NCBI RefSeq assembly: GCF_900099765.1
Contig: NZ_FNDX01000006.1
Coordinates: forward strand, 186,001-250,000
Reading direction: 5' to 3'
From: Paenibacillus typhae
Lineage (GTDB): Bacteria; Bacillota; Bacilli; Paenibacillales; Paenibacillaceae
Length of the DNA stretch: 64,000 nucleotides
Under the pieces are notes generated by a model. The model was not told the origin of the DNA and ran no database searches. It saw nothing but the letters and a program-made list of their open reading frames with translations. A program made the translations under genes and the position numbers. Below are positions 53,145 to 60,926 of the stretch, piece after piece. The number at the start of each line of letters is the position of its first letter. Within the stretch, counting starts at the first letter, position 1.

Positions 53145-53660
53145 TTATTGCGAGCTGCGGAAGGTCTCTTCCTCCATCGCAAACTCAAAATCATCGATGT
53201 CATACACCTGCACCGGGATTCCGCCTTCGATGATGCGCTGGATTAGCTCGAACTGGTCGGTCAGGACAGGTACCTTTTCCCGCACGGAGGTCAGCAGCAA
53301 CTCTGTCTCAATCGGATCAAAGGCTTCCCCGTAGGCTGCGTTGTCAACGCTGTTGATAATCGTAACCTGCGCCCGTTCACCGAGCAGAATGCCGGAGCTC
53401 TTCGCCCAGGGTACGGACAGGCAGCGGTTGATCTTCTTGGAATTGAGCGGCTCCTCGAAATAGGCAATCAGCTCACGTATTTTGCTTTTGACATGCTGGT
53501 CATCGTCTGCCCGGTTCATCAGCGGCTCGTCACTGTCCCGCAGCTCGTATAGTTCCATAACGGTCGTGTAGGGCACGATATATTCCACAGGGCTTTGCGG
53601 TACGAGAAGCTGGCCGTAGATGGCCATCATGACCGCTTCCGTCACAAATTGTCTAGACAT
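53145..53660 (-). CDS. conserved protein of unknown function
   Basis: The 171-residue protein is soluble and acidic, with MSRQFVTEAVMMAIYGQLLV at the start, VEYIVPYTTVMELYELRDS, and an EFAMEEETFRSSQ end. I do not recognise a family with known function. The start is set by AGGAGG six bases before the second of two adjacent ATG codons (53660). It is divergent from an ABC exporter gene 124 bases away, and the two promoters must share that gap. No catalytic pattern stands out. Confidence 0.75.
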   Translation of the reverse strand: MSRQFVTEAVMMAIYGQLLVPQSPVEYIVPYTTVMELYELRDSDEPLMNRADDDQHVKSKIRELIAYFEEPLNSKKINRCLSVPWAKSSGILLGERAQVTIINSVDNAAYGEAFDPIETELLLTSVREKVPVLTDQFELIQRIIEGGIPVQVYDIDDFEFAMEEETFRSSQ

Positions 53661-53784
53661 CATTATCCTCCTGAAGTTCGGTACTGCACTTGCACTTGTG
53701 TACCTAAGAAATATAAAAACACTGTAAGCCTCAAATGTCAACAGTACCCAGAGCGGTATAAAAAAAGAAAGGGCGTAACGTTCT

Positions 53785-55533
53785 GTGAAGCAATGGAAAG
53801 CGTATTATACCTTTGTCCGGCCTTATATGAAATGGATTGTGCTGACGCTCGTTATCGGCATGATCAAGTTCAGCATTCCGCTGACTCTGCCGATGATTTT
53901 GAAATATGTGGTCGATGATCTGCTGACACCCTCAGCTCTGACTGCAGCGGAAAGAATCTCGAAGCTGTTTTATGTACTAGGCGGCGCATTTCTGCTGTTT
54001 GTTGTAATCAGGGGGCCGGTGGAGTACTACCGCCAATATTTTGCCCAGCTGATTACGAGCAAAGTGCTGTTCGATATGCGCAACAAGCTGTACAGCCATC
54101 TGCAGCGCCTGTCCCTGCGGTATTATCAGAATACGAAGGTAGGCGAAGCGATCTCCAGGTTCATCAACGATGTGGAGCAGTCCAAAAACCTGGTCGAGGT
54201 CGGGATGATGAACGTCTGGCTTGATATGTTCACGCTGATTTTTGCGCTGGGGTTCATGTTCTATCTCAATCCGGTGCTGGCGCTCGTCTCGATTGCAGTT
54301 CTTCCGCTGTACGGCATTGCCGTTAACACACTTTACAAGCGGCTGAAGGTACTGACCAAGGACAGATCACAGGCACTGGCTGCCATACAAGGCTATCTGC
54401 ATGAACGGATTCAGGGGATTGCCATCATCCGCAGCTTTACAATGGAAAAGGTTGATCAGAAGCAGTTCGAGGGTATTAACGGCAAGTTTCTGGAAAAAGC
54501 GCTGGCTCATACCCGCTGGAACGCGGTTACCTTCGCCATTATTAATACCTTGACGGACCTTGCCCCGCTGCTCGTAATCGGATACGGCGGCTATGAGGTC
54601 ATCCGCGGTAATCTGACGCTCGGCACCTTTGTTGCTTTTTTCGGCTATCTGGACCGGATGTATGCGCCGCTGCGGCGGCTGATTAACTCCTCCACCGTAT
54701 TGACCCAGGCTTCTGCTTCGCTGGAGCGGGTTATGGAGCTGCTGGATGAGCCTTATGATATTGCTGACCGGCCCGGTGCAAAGCCACTTCAGGATGCGGC
54801 CGGAGCCATCCAATTTGACCATGTGTGGTTTAAGTACAGGGAAGACAACGAATGGGTGCTGAAAGAAATAAATCTCAGCATCAGCCCGGGACAGACCGTT
54901 GCGTTTGTCGGGATGAGCGGGGGCGGCAAATCCTCCCTCATCAGCCTGATTCCGCGTTTCTATGACATCAGCGAAGGGCGACTGCTCATGGATGGACAGG
55001 ACATCCGCGGACTGACCCAGGAGAGCCTGCGGCGGACGGTGGGCATGGTTCTGCAGGATAACTTCCTGTTCAGCGGCTCGGTGCGTGACAATATCCTGTT
55101 CGGCAACCCGGATGCCGGTGAAGCGGAGGTTATTGCCGCTGCACAGGCTGCGAATGCCCATGATTTCATTATGCAGCTGCCTGAGGGGTATGACACCGAG
55201 GTCGGTGAGCGCGGAGTGAAGCTCTCAGGCGGCCAGAAGCAGCGGGTAGCGATTGCCAGAGTCTTCCTCAAAGATCCGAAGGTGCTTATTCTGGATGAGG
55301 CCACGTCTGCGCTGGATCTGGAGTCAGAGCACCTGATCCAGCAGTCACTGCAGTCCCTGGCCTCAGAGCGAACAACGCTGATTGTCGCCCACCGATTGTC
55401 CACTATCACCCATGCGGACCAGATTATCGTGCTGGAAAACGGTGAGATTACCGAGCGCGGTACTCATGAAGAGCTTATGCTGCTAGATGGCAGCTATGCC
55501 CGTCTGTTCAATGTGCAGCGGCTGGATGGATAG
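53785..55533 (+). CDS. ABC exporter (fused membrane and ATPase domains)
   Basis: The 582-residue half-transporter has six helices and an ATPase with Walker A (VGMSGGGKSSLISLI), signature GVKLSGGQKQRVAIARVFL and Walker B (VLILDEATSALD) with the catalytic Glu intact, so it probably works as a homodimer (MsbA/BmrA type). The start GTG 53785 has AAAGGG at a long distance; no better in-frame start fits the conserved N-terminus. Likely substrates are lipids or drugs; not predictable. A terminator follows. Confidence 0.9.
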   Translation: MKQWKAYYTFVRPYMKWIVLTLVIGMIKFSIPLTLPMILKYVVDDLLTPSALTAAERISKLFYVLGGAFLLFVVIRGPVEYYRQYFAQLITSKVLFDMRNKLYSHLQRLSLRYYQNTKVGEAISRFINDVEQSKNLVEVGMMNVWLDMFTLIFALGFMFYLNPVLALVSIAVLPLYGIAVNTLYKRLKVLTKDRSQALAAIQGYLHERIQGIAIIRSFTMEKVDQKQFEGINGKFLEKALAHTRWNAVTFAIINTLTDLAPLLVIGYGGYEVIRGNLTLGTFVAFFGYLDRMYAPLRRLINSSTVLTQASASLERVMELLDEPYDIADRPGAKPLQDAAGAIQFDHVWFKYREDNEWVLKEINLSISPGQTVAFVGMSGGGKSSLISLIPRFYDISEGRLLMDGQDIRGLTQESLRRTVGMVLQDNFLFSGSVRDNILFGNPDAGEAEVIAAAQAANAHDFIMQLPEGYDTEVGERGVKLSGGQKQRVAIARVFLKDPKVLILDEATSALDLESEHLIQQSLQSLASERTTLIVAHRLSTITHADQIIVLENGEITERGTHEELMLLDGSYARLFNVQRLDG

Positions 55534-55544
55534 ATAAACTATAT

Positions 55545-55579
55545 TAACGGTTTCCTTCACAGAGGAAGCCGTTTTTATT
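55545..55579 (+). terminator. terminator after the ABC exporter gene
   Basis: Arms AACGGTTTCCT and AGGAAGCCGTT (one mismatch) and TTTTT. Confidence 0.82.
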
Positions 55580-55594
55580 TGCATTTGTTTATTG

Positions 55595-55612
55595 GTTACA
55601 GTAAACTGTAAC
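55595..55612. promoter_or_regulatory. palindromic operator upstream of the MerR gene
   Basis: Perfect 8-bp arms GTTACAGT and ACTGTAAC around AA, with a further AACTGTAT half-site 10 bases on. It lies 41 bases before the MerR start codon and probably covers its promoter. Confidence 0.65.
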
Positions 55613-55652
55613 TGAGACACTTAACTGTATCTATATATGTCTGGAGGCTGGA

Positions 55653-56075
55653 ATGATGAATACTTACACCGGCAAACAGCTGGCTGAGCTGGTACAGCAG
55701 GAAGCTCCTGATATGAACCTGCGGACCGTGCGTTATTATACACAGATTGGCCTGCTCCCGCCGCTTGAGCTGTCCGGCAACAAGCGGGTTTATACCGACC
55801 GCCATTACAGACATCTGAGGGCTATTCTGGCTTTGTCCAGAAGTGGAGAGACGCTTGCCGATATCCAGCTTAAACTGGCAGACATGCCGGAAGATGAGAT
55901 AACTAAGCTTGGCGAACGTCTGAAGTTCATGCAGCCGGAACAGCTTCTGTCCGGGGACACGCTGGTAGTCAGCGAGGATGTGATGCTGACGGTCAGCCCG
56001 CGGATTTCACCAGAGCTGAGGCTGGAGCTTCAAGATACGATTACCCGGATGCTGAAGGAGGGGCAACGAGGATGA
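55653..56075 (+). CDS. MerR family transcriptional regulator
   Basis: The 140-residue protein has a MerR-type N-terminal winged helix (LRTVRYYTQIGLLPPLELSG, then YTDRHYRHLRAILALSRSGE) and a coiled region. The C-terminal 50 residues (LVVSEDVMLTVSPRISPELR) lack Cys metal ligands, so a metal sensor is unlikely. ATG 55653 follows CTGGAGG. Its stop overlaps the next gene's ATG, so regulator and partner are made together. A perfect palindrome upstream suggests autoregulation. Confidence 0.87.
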   Translation: MMNTYTGKQLAELVQQEAPDMNLRTVRYYTQIGLLPPLELSGNKRVYTDRHYRHLRAILALSRSGETLADIQLKLADMPEDEITKLGERLKFMQPEQLLSGDTLVVSEDVMLTVSPRISPELRLELQDTITRMLKEGQRG

Positions 56076-56623
56076 TAACAGCGCGGCTGGCCAAATCGGT
56101 GCTTGAGAATGAGGAAGGGCTAAACCATCTGCTTATTCAAATCCACCCGCCAGAAATGTCTGATTATGCAGTAGTAAGGCTTGTTATGCCGGAAGGAATT
56201 CAAGTGGGGGAGACTTACGGCGAGTTTGAGGCAGACGGCTCAGGTGATATGCTCCTGCACTCGCTGGACAGTATGAACGAGCTGCTGGTGGAGATTTATA
56301 CCGGCGAAGCTATTACCTGCGGCCAAGTAAGCTTATGTATAGTGGTGAAGTACACAGATCTCCAAGGGAATGTAGAGAGCGAACAGCTTGCTGTTCAGCT
56401 GATGATTGCAGAAGCTGACAGTGCAGAAACAGAGGAGCCTGAGATTGATGAGGAGGTCGTTAATAAGGTTAAGGCATCAGCAGGGCTTGCGGGGGCAGAG
56501 CGCAATGTTTCAGCCGGTAACGATTTTCTTGATTGCACGCCCGAGAAGAGAATAACCTTTGATCCGCATTACCGTTCCGAACTGGAGAAGCAGTATCGTG
56601 TAGACGGAGGCGGTGCCTTTTAA
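56072..56623 (+). CDS. unknown protein co-translated with the MerR regulator
   Basis: The 183-residue protein starts in an ATGA overlap with the MerR stop. It is acidic, without membrane segments. The first two thirds look like beta-rich folded sequence (LVMPEGIQVGETYGEFEADG, ELLVEIYTGEAITCGQVSLC) and the last third is charged and probably flexible (EEPEIDEEVVNKVKASAGLA). I do not recognise its family. The tight coupling suggests a partner or effector of the regulator. A hairpin follows about 55 bases after the stop. Confidence 0.75.
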   Translation: MITARLAKSVLENEEGLNHLLIQIHPPEMSDYAVVRLVMPEGIQVGETYGEFEADGSGDMLLHSLDSMNELLVEIYTGEAITCGQVSLCIVVKYTDLQGNVESEQLAVQLMIAEADSAETEEPEIDEEVVNKVKASAGLAGAERNVSAGNDFLDCTPEKRITFDPHYRSELEKQYRVDGGGAF

Positions 56624-56677
56624 GGCATAGAGTGATGAATAAACAGCTATGACACCGGCATCAGAGCAAAATATTAA

Positions 56678-56717
56678 GGCTGGCATAACCCGCATATTCC
56701 TGCGGATGATGCCAGCC
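56678..56717. terminator. hairpin between convergent genes, possible terminator
   Basis: Perfect arms GGCTGGCAT and ATGCCAGCC with inner CCGC/GCGG pairing. T-tracts are poor on both sides, so termination is uncertain. Confidence 0.45.
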
Positions 56718-56743
56718 TGTTCATGTGGAGCGCAGCAAAGAGA

Positions 56744-57187
56744 TTATCCCCTCCCGATAATCAGCGACAGAAGGCCCGCGGCAATCAGCGGACCGACCGG
56801 AACGCCCTTGAACAGGGCGACGCCAAGCACAGTGCCGATCAGGAGGCCGGCGACAACCGTCGGCTGGCTGCCCATCAGCACGGCGCCGCGGCCGCCCAGA
56901 TAAGCGACCAGCATGCCGATGCCGATGGCGGCCAGCGATTTCCAGTGGAAGAAGGACTGCCAGACCGTGTTCAGCGAGATTTTGCCGCTGGCCAGCGGGG
57001 TCATTACCCCGATGGTCAGAATGATGATGCCGAGCGTCAGGCCGTGCTTTTCCAGCCACGGAAAGGTCTGCTGCAGTCCCAGTACCCTGAGCAGCAGCAG
57101 TACAACCATAGCGATAGTTACCGGCGAATTGCTGCTGATAATGCCAAGTGCGGCCAGGCCGAGCAGCAGCAGGGAGGTGATATCCAT
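56744..57187 (-). CDS. DUF441 (UPF0756) family membrane protein
   Basis: The 147-residue protein has four to five membrane helices and is typical of UPF0756/Ytw[41 protein letters not shown], then [20 protein letters not shown] and [15 protein letters not shown]. The function is unknown. I start at ATG 57187, 11 bases after AAGGAG; GTG 57199 overlaps that site. It follows ypdA by 20 bases in the same direction, so they share a transcript. Confidence 0.88.
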   Translation of the reverse strand: MDITSLLLLGLAALGIISSNSPVTIAMVVLLLLRVLGLQQTFPWLEKHGLTLGIIILTIGVMTPLASGKISLNTVWQSFFHWKSLAAIGIGMLVAYLGGRGAVLMGSQPTVVAGLLIGTVLGVALFKGVPVGPLIAAGLLSLIIGRG

Positions 57188-57207
57188 GTAGACGGGCACT
57201 CCTTGTC

Positions 57208-58191
57208 TTATTTGAGCTTTTGTGAAACGATATGGTCGGCAATCAGCTTGCCGTGACCGCGTCCGGTCTCGATGAAAACCTCATTGGCGTTGCGTCCGGA
57301 AGCGATAACCCCTGCCACGTAAAGGCCGGGAATGTTACTCTCCATGGTCGCAGGGTTGAACGACGGTTTGTCCAGCGCATCATCCATGAGCACGCCGGCG
57401 GAAGACAACAGTGCCCTGCTTGGACGGAATCCGGTCATTGCCAGCACAAAATCATTATCCAGCTCGCTGGTTTCCCCGGTGTGTCTCGTTACAATGACCG
57501 AGGATGGAGTAATTTCCGTAACACGTGATTCCAGATGAAGCGTGATAAGGCCCTTAGTTACCATACTCTCAAAAATCGGCCGCACCCACGGCTTGATATT
57601 GTCGGAGATGCTTGCCCCGCGGTAGACCATATCTACCGAAGCGCCGACACGGATCAGCTCCAGAGCCGCGTCCACTGCGGAATTGCTTCCCCCGATAACC
57701 GTTACCTTCATCCCGGTATACGGATGGGCCTCGCCAAAGTAATGTGTAACCTTGGGCAGCTCTTCACCCGGTATACCGATCATATTCGGCTGATCGAAAT
57801 AGCCGGTCGAAATAACGACATGGGCAGCCTGCCGGCTCTGGCGTTCTCCGCGTTTGTTGACAGTATGTACAGTAAAGCTGCCGTCTTCATTCCGTTCCAC
57901 GCTCAGCGCTTCTTCATACGCTGCAATCTCAAGGCCATGCTGTTCAGCAGCACGGCGGTAGTAGACAAGCGCTTCGTGGCGGAACGGCTTGTCATTGGGG
58001 GAGGTAAAGGGAACACCGCCGATTTCAAGCAGCGCGGTGGTGCTGAAGAACTGCATGCTGGTCGGGTACAGATAAATGGAGTGCACGATAAAATTTTTCT
58101 CAATAATGAGGCTCGACAGCCCCTGGCGCTGACATTCCATTGCCGCTGACAGCCCGCAGGGACCGGCGCCGATAATAATAACGTCTTTCAT
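57208..58191 (-). CDS. ypdA: YpdA family bacillithiol disulfide reductase
   Basis: The 327-residue flavoprotein has an FAD site ([20 protein letters not shown]), a second dinucleotide site for NADPH ([18 protein letters not shown]) and the C-terminal [20 protein letters not shown]. YpdA reduces oxidised bacillithiol with NADPH in the cytoplasm and so keeps the thiol pool reduced in low-GC Gram-positives. This supports a bacillithiol-producing host. ATG 58191 follows AGGAGGTCG. The following DUF441 gene is in the same transcript. Confidence 0.93.
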   Translation of the reverse strand: MKDVIIIGAGPCGLSAAMECQRQGLSSLIIEKNFIVHSIYLYPTSMQFFSTTALLEIGGVPFTSPNDKPFRHEALVYYRRAAEQHGLEIAAYEEALSVERNEDGSFTVHTVNKRGERQSRQAAHVVISTGYFDQPNMIGIPGEELPKVTHYFGEAHPYTGMKVTVIGGSNSAVDAALELIRVGASVDMVYRGASISDNIKPWVRPIFESMVTKGLITLHLESRVTEITPSSVIVTRHTGETSELDNDFVLAMTGFRPSRALLSSAGVLMDDALDKPSFNPATMESNIPGLYVAGVIASGRNANEVFIETGRGHGKLIADHIVSQKLK

Positions 58192-58288
58192 AAGACTTGC
58201 GACCTCCTGGTGGATAAGTTCTGTCTCTAAATGTTACCTTAATTTTTAATTTAACGCCAATTCCTGCGTAAAAGATCAGCTGCTGCGG

Positions 58289-58332
58289 TTGCCGGATATC
58301 CTCAAATTTGATATAATTAGATACATATCTAA
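58289..58332 (+). promoter_or_regulatory. promoter and operator of the ArsR-DUF2087 gene
   Basis: TTGCCG at 58289 and TATAAT at 58312 are 17 bases apart. A perfect palindrome with arms TTAGATA and TATCTAA around CA (58317-58332) begins at the last base of the -10 box, so a bound repressor would block initiation. Confidence 0.7.
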
Positions 58333-58382
58333 ATATTATTCCTTTTCATCCCAGCTTATATTTGCTACAGGAGCGTGACCCC

Positions 58383-58982
58383 ATGCAGCTTGATAAAATT
58401 GTTAATTACCATAAGGCCTTGTCCGATCCGACGAGATTACGCATATTGCTGCTGTTGTCCAAAGGAGAGGAGATTCACGGCCAGGCGCTGGCGGAACGGC
58501 TCAACCTGTCACAGCCGACTGTAACCCATCATGCTGCCAAGCTGAGGGAAGCTGCAATGATAACAGAGCGGCGGGACAAGAACACCGTCTACTTCAGACT
58601 TAATCCCGAGTTTATCCGGGCAGGCTCCGAGGCTTCCTTGAGCTTTATTTTTTCAAAAGGCACGCAGGAGCTGGAGGAGCAGTCACCGGAGAACAGCCTG
58701 AAGGAATCGGTGCTGCGCAACTTTTTTGCCAAAGACGGAAGGCTGCGCCAGATCCCGGCCCAATACAAGAAGAAGCTGATTGCCCTGCAGTACATGGCTG
58801 AGAAGCTGACCCCGGGAACTGTCTACAGCGAGAAAGAGATGAACGAGTTCATCAAGCAATACCATGACGATTATGCCACGATCCGCCGTGAATTCATCAT
58901 GCATCAGTTCATGTACCGCGAGCATGACAAATATGAACTGAACCCGCCTGAAATGTGGACGCGCTGGGAGAACGTGAAATAA
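58383..58982 (+). CDS. ArsR family regulator with DUF2087 domain
   Basis: The 199 residues contain an ArsR-type winged helix (ALSDPTRLRILLLLSKGEEI, then LAERLNLSQPTVTHHAAKLR) and a C-terminal DUF2087 domain (NFFAKDGRLRQIPAQYKKKL, YSEKEMNEFIKQYHDDYATI, REFIMHQFMYRE). No metal-binding Cys of the ArsR type are seen, so it likely senses something else; the role of DUF2087 is not known. ATG 58383 follows ACAGGAG by 11 bases. The palindrome over its promoter suggests autoregulation. Confidence 0.88.
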   Translation: MQLDKIVNYHKALSDPTRLRILLLLSKGEEIHGQALAERLNLSQPTVTHHAAKLREAAMITERRDKNTVYFRLNPEFIRAGSEASLSFIFSKGTQELEEQSPENSLKESVLRNFFAKDGRLRQIPAQYKKKLIALQYMAEKLTPGTVYSEKEMNEFIKQYHDDYATIRREFIMHQFMYREHDKYELNPPEMWTRWENVK

Positions 58983-59121
58983 TGCAACTTGTCACTTAAT
59001 GCTCTTATAATTACGGAGATTCTGTGACAAATAAATGCACTGCTGATTAAAGGTTAGAAAAGTGAATAAACTGGAATTGTAAGCGTTATCTGACATATAC
59101 TTCGGAAAGGAGACTTTCAGT

Positions 59122-59577
59122 ATGATATTCAAACGCGCTAAAAAAAATACAATCCCTGAGCCGATCACTGTCACCTTGCCGCAGATCAAGCAGGCTGTAA
59201 GGCAATTCGAAGAAGATATGCCTGCCTCAGTCAACCGTACTGTCCTGATTATGGAGGATAAAAGCATAGACTTGTCCAGGCTGAAACGTTATTTGGGCGG
59301 TGTTCCCCAGCAGAAATTCTATATGTCCCGTGAAACCTACGAAATTTTTGAGGAAGCTGACAAGCTGGTGCCCTACTATCTCGATCTGGTTCAATCTGCG
59401 GTGGATCATTATATCAGTGATACCGGCAAGCTGCCGCTAATCGAGGATGCCTGGCTGCCGGAGGTCCACTACCGTCTGCTCCATTCGGAACGTTATCTGA
59501 CGGAGACACCGCCGTTTCCGCTGTATATTACGCAAGAAGAGATGATGCTGACCCACCGTGCGGAGCATTTTGAGTAA
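59122..59577 (+). CDS. DUF3939-like conserved protein
   Basis: The 151-residue soluble protein has a basic start (FKRAKKNTIPEPITVTLPQI) and a block that resembles Bacillus DUF3939 proteins: IDLSRLKRYLGGVPQQKFYM, then SRETYEIFEEADKLVPYYLD and HYISDTGKLPLIED. The function is unknown. ATG 59122 follows AAAGGAGAC. Single gene between the ArsR and HAD genes. The family name is from memory of the pattern and should be checked. Confidence 0.75.
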   Translation: MIFKRAKKNTIPEPITVTLPQIKQAVRQFEEDMPASVNRTVLIMEDKSIDLSRLKRYLGGVPQQKFYMSRETYEIFEEADKLVPYYLDLVQSAVDHYISDTGKLPLIEDAWLPEVHYRLLHSERYLTETPPFPLYITQEEMMLTHRAEHFE

Positions 59578-59725
59578 CCTGATGATCCATTTATATGTTG
59601 CCAGCAGGCTGTTCAGCAGTTAAAGGAGGATGTTGCTTCTTTTCTGCAGGGCAGTCTTTTCTTTATCCGGACATGCATAGTACAATTATCTCTGACATTT
59701 AAGCGGATAAGGAGACTTTATCAAG

Positions 59726-60397
59726 ATGCAAGAGAAACAGGCATTGCTGTTTGATCTGGACAACACCCTGATGGACCGGGATTATACGTTCCGAAGCTTC
59801 AGCACCCGGTTTGTAAAGGATTTCCTGGGCCATCTGCCGGAGGAAGAGGCTCTGCGGGTTGTTGAGGATATGATTGTGCGGGATGCTGACGGCTACCGGG
59901 ATAAGGACGGTTTTTTTGCCGAGCTTAGCGAAGTGCTGCCCTGGCGGACACCGGTGAGTGCAGCGGATATACGGGCGTATTATGATACAAACTATTTCAG
60001 CCACGGGGCAGCCATGAAGGATGCAATTGAAATCCTGAATTACTGCCGGGAGCGGGGGTACATCCTGGGGCTCGTAACCAACGGCAAAAAGAATCTGCAG
60101 GACAGCAAAATCGATTTGCTCGGATTGCGCGGCTATTTTAAGGCGATTGTGATATCGGGCGAAGCCGGAATCAGCAAGCCTGATCCGGCCATCTACAAGC
60201 TGGCTCTGGAGCGTATGGGTAACTCTGCAGAGCAGACCCTGTTCATCGGAGATCATCCGGTTAATGATATCTGGGGTGCCGGCAAGGCGGGCATGGACAC
60301 CGTCTGGCTGAAGCGTAACCACCCGTGGGACGAGCGTCTGGATGTGCAGCCGTGGAGAACCATCAACGAGCTGGATGAGCTGAAGGAAATTATTTAG
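59726..60397 (+). CDS. HAD family hydrolase
   Basis: The 223-residue protein has HAD motif I (LFDLDNTLMDRDY, Asp nucleophile and Asp acid), motif II around LVTNGKK, motif III Lys in ISGEAGISKPDPAIY and motif IV in FIGDHPVNDIWGAG. It is a Mg-dependent phosphatase with a C1-type helical cap, similar to YjjG/YfnB-like nucleotide or sugar phosphatases; the substrate is unknown. ATG 59726 follows AAGGAGAC. Confidence 0.9.
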   Translation: MQEKQALLFDLDNTLMDRDYTFRSFSTRFVKDFLGHLPEEEALRVVEDMIVRDADGYRDKDGFFAELSEVLPWRTPVSAADIRAYYDTNYFSHGAAMKDAIEILNYCRERGYILGLVTNGKKNLQDSKIDLLGLRGYFKAIVISGEAGISKPDPAIYKLALERMGNSAEQTLFIGDHPVNDIWGAGKAGMDTVWLKRNHPWDERLDVQPWRTINELDELKEII

Positions 60398-60446
60398 AGA
60401 TTCAGGTAGACTTTATTTATAAATAATACTTTACCGGGGTTAATCG

Positions 60447-60476
60447 TTGACAATGCGCATCCGGGACGTTTATAGT
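60447..60476 (+). promoter_or_regulatory. promoter of the leader-peptide/GTPase unit
   Basis: TTGACA and TATAGT are separated by 18 bases. The expected transcript start is about 28 bases ahead of the leader-peptide ATG. Confidence 0.65.
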
Positions 60477-60510
60477 TACAGCATATTAACCAAGAAGGAG
60501 ACGATGTAAT

Positions 60511-60597
60511 ATGACAGTTTATACAGCACGTTCATTATCGGTAACAACTGTTGTAGATACGTGTCTTCCGGGAACAGCGGCTGCACAGCAAGTGTGA
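60511..60597 (+). CDS. 28-residue putative leader peptide (upstream ORF)
   Basis: ATG 60511 is preceded by AAGAAGGAG at nine to ten bases, a full-strength ribosome-binding site, and encodes MTVYTARSLSVTTVVDTCLP followed by GTAAAQQV and a stop. It is too short for a normal gene, and a promoter lies directly upstream and a terminator directly downstream (60635). Its last codons (bases 568-582 of this kilobase) can pair with the left arm of that terminator. I infer a ribosome-mediated attenuator. It could instead be a small bioactive peptide. Confidence 0.6.
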   Translation: MTVYTARSLSVTTVVDTCLPGTAAAQQV

Positions 60598-60634
60598 TGC
60601 AGCTTAGCAGGTAAGCTCTTAGAGTGCCTTTTAG

Positions 60635-60672
60635 AGCCGTCCGGGACCGTATGTGTTCCGGCGGCTTTTTTG
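60635..60672 (+). terminator. first leader terminator upstream of the RsgA-like gene
   Basis: Arms AGCCG-T-CCGGGAC and GTTCCGGCGGCT (one bulged T) around CGTATGT, then TTTTTT. The left arm can alternatively pair with bases 60577-60582 and 60568-60571 in the leader peptide. Confidence 0.85.
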
Positions 60673-60690
60673 CGCGGTCAAGCGTTACTG

Positions 60691-60868
60691 AATACGGATA
60701 AGTACCGTATTTGGTATGCCCGGGTCGCGCACAGAAATGTGCGGTTCTCCCTTACCCGGGAAGACCGCAGCTTTCTGTATATGATTTGATCGCAGTCCTT
60801 CCTTTCAGCAGGAGGGGAGGTCTGTGATCCAATCCGCCGCCGGAACGTCAGGTTCCGGCGGCTTTTTG
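60691..60868 (+). ncRNA. structured leader RNA ending in a terminator, upstream of the RsgA-like gene
   Basis: The stretch folds into ordered hairpins. P1 is AATACGG/CCGTATT (60691-60711). P2 is CCCGGGT/ACCCGGG (60719-60760), enclosing P3, CGCACA/TGTGCG with a GAAA tetraloop (60728-60743). AGACC (762-766) can pair with GGTCT (819-823). The end is a strong terminator with arms GCCGCCGGAAC and GTTCCGGCGGC and TTTTT (60836-60868), 58 bases ahead of the next start codon. It does not match any riboswitch class I know. It may be an attenuator, a riboswitch-like element or a stable small RNA. Confidence 0.5.
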
Positions 60869-60926
60869 TGTTCCGGGACATGTGAGTGGAGAAATAAACC
60901 AAATATCGGGAGGAACTAACATTACA

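Noticed and set aside
60680..60870. Known riboswitch or T-box identity for the structured leader
   Set aside because: I looked for SAM, TPP, lysine, glycine, c-di-GMP, c-di-AMP, ZTP and T-box core sequences and saw none.
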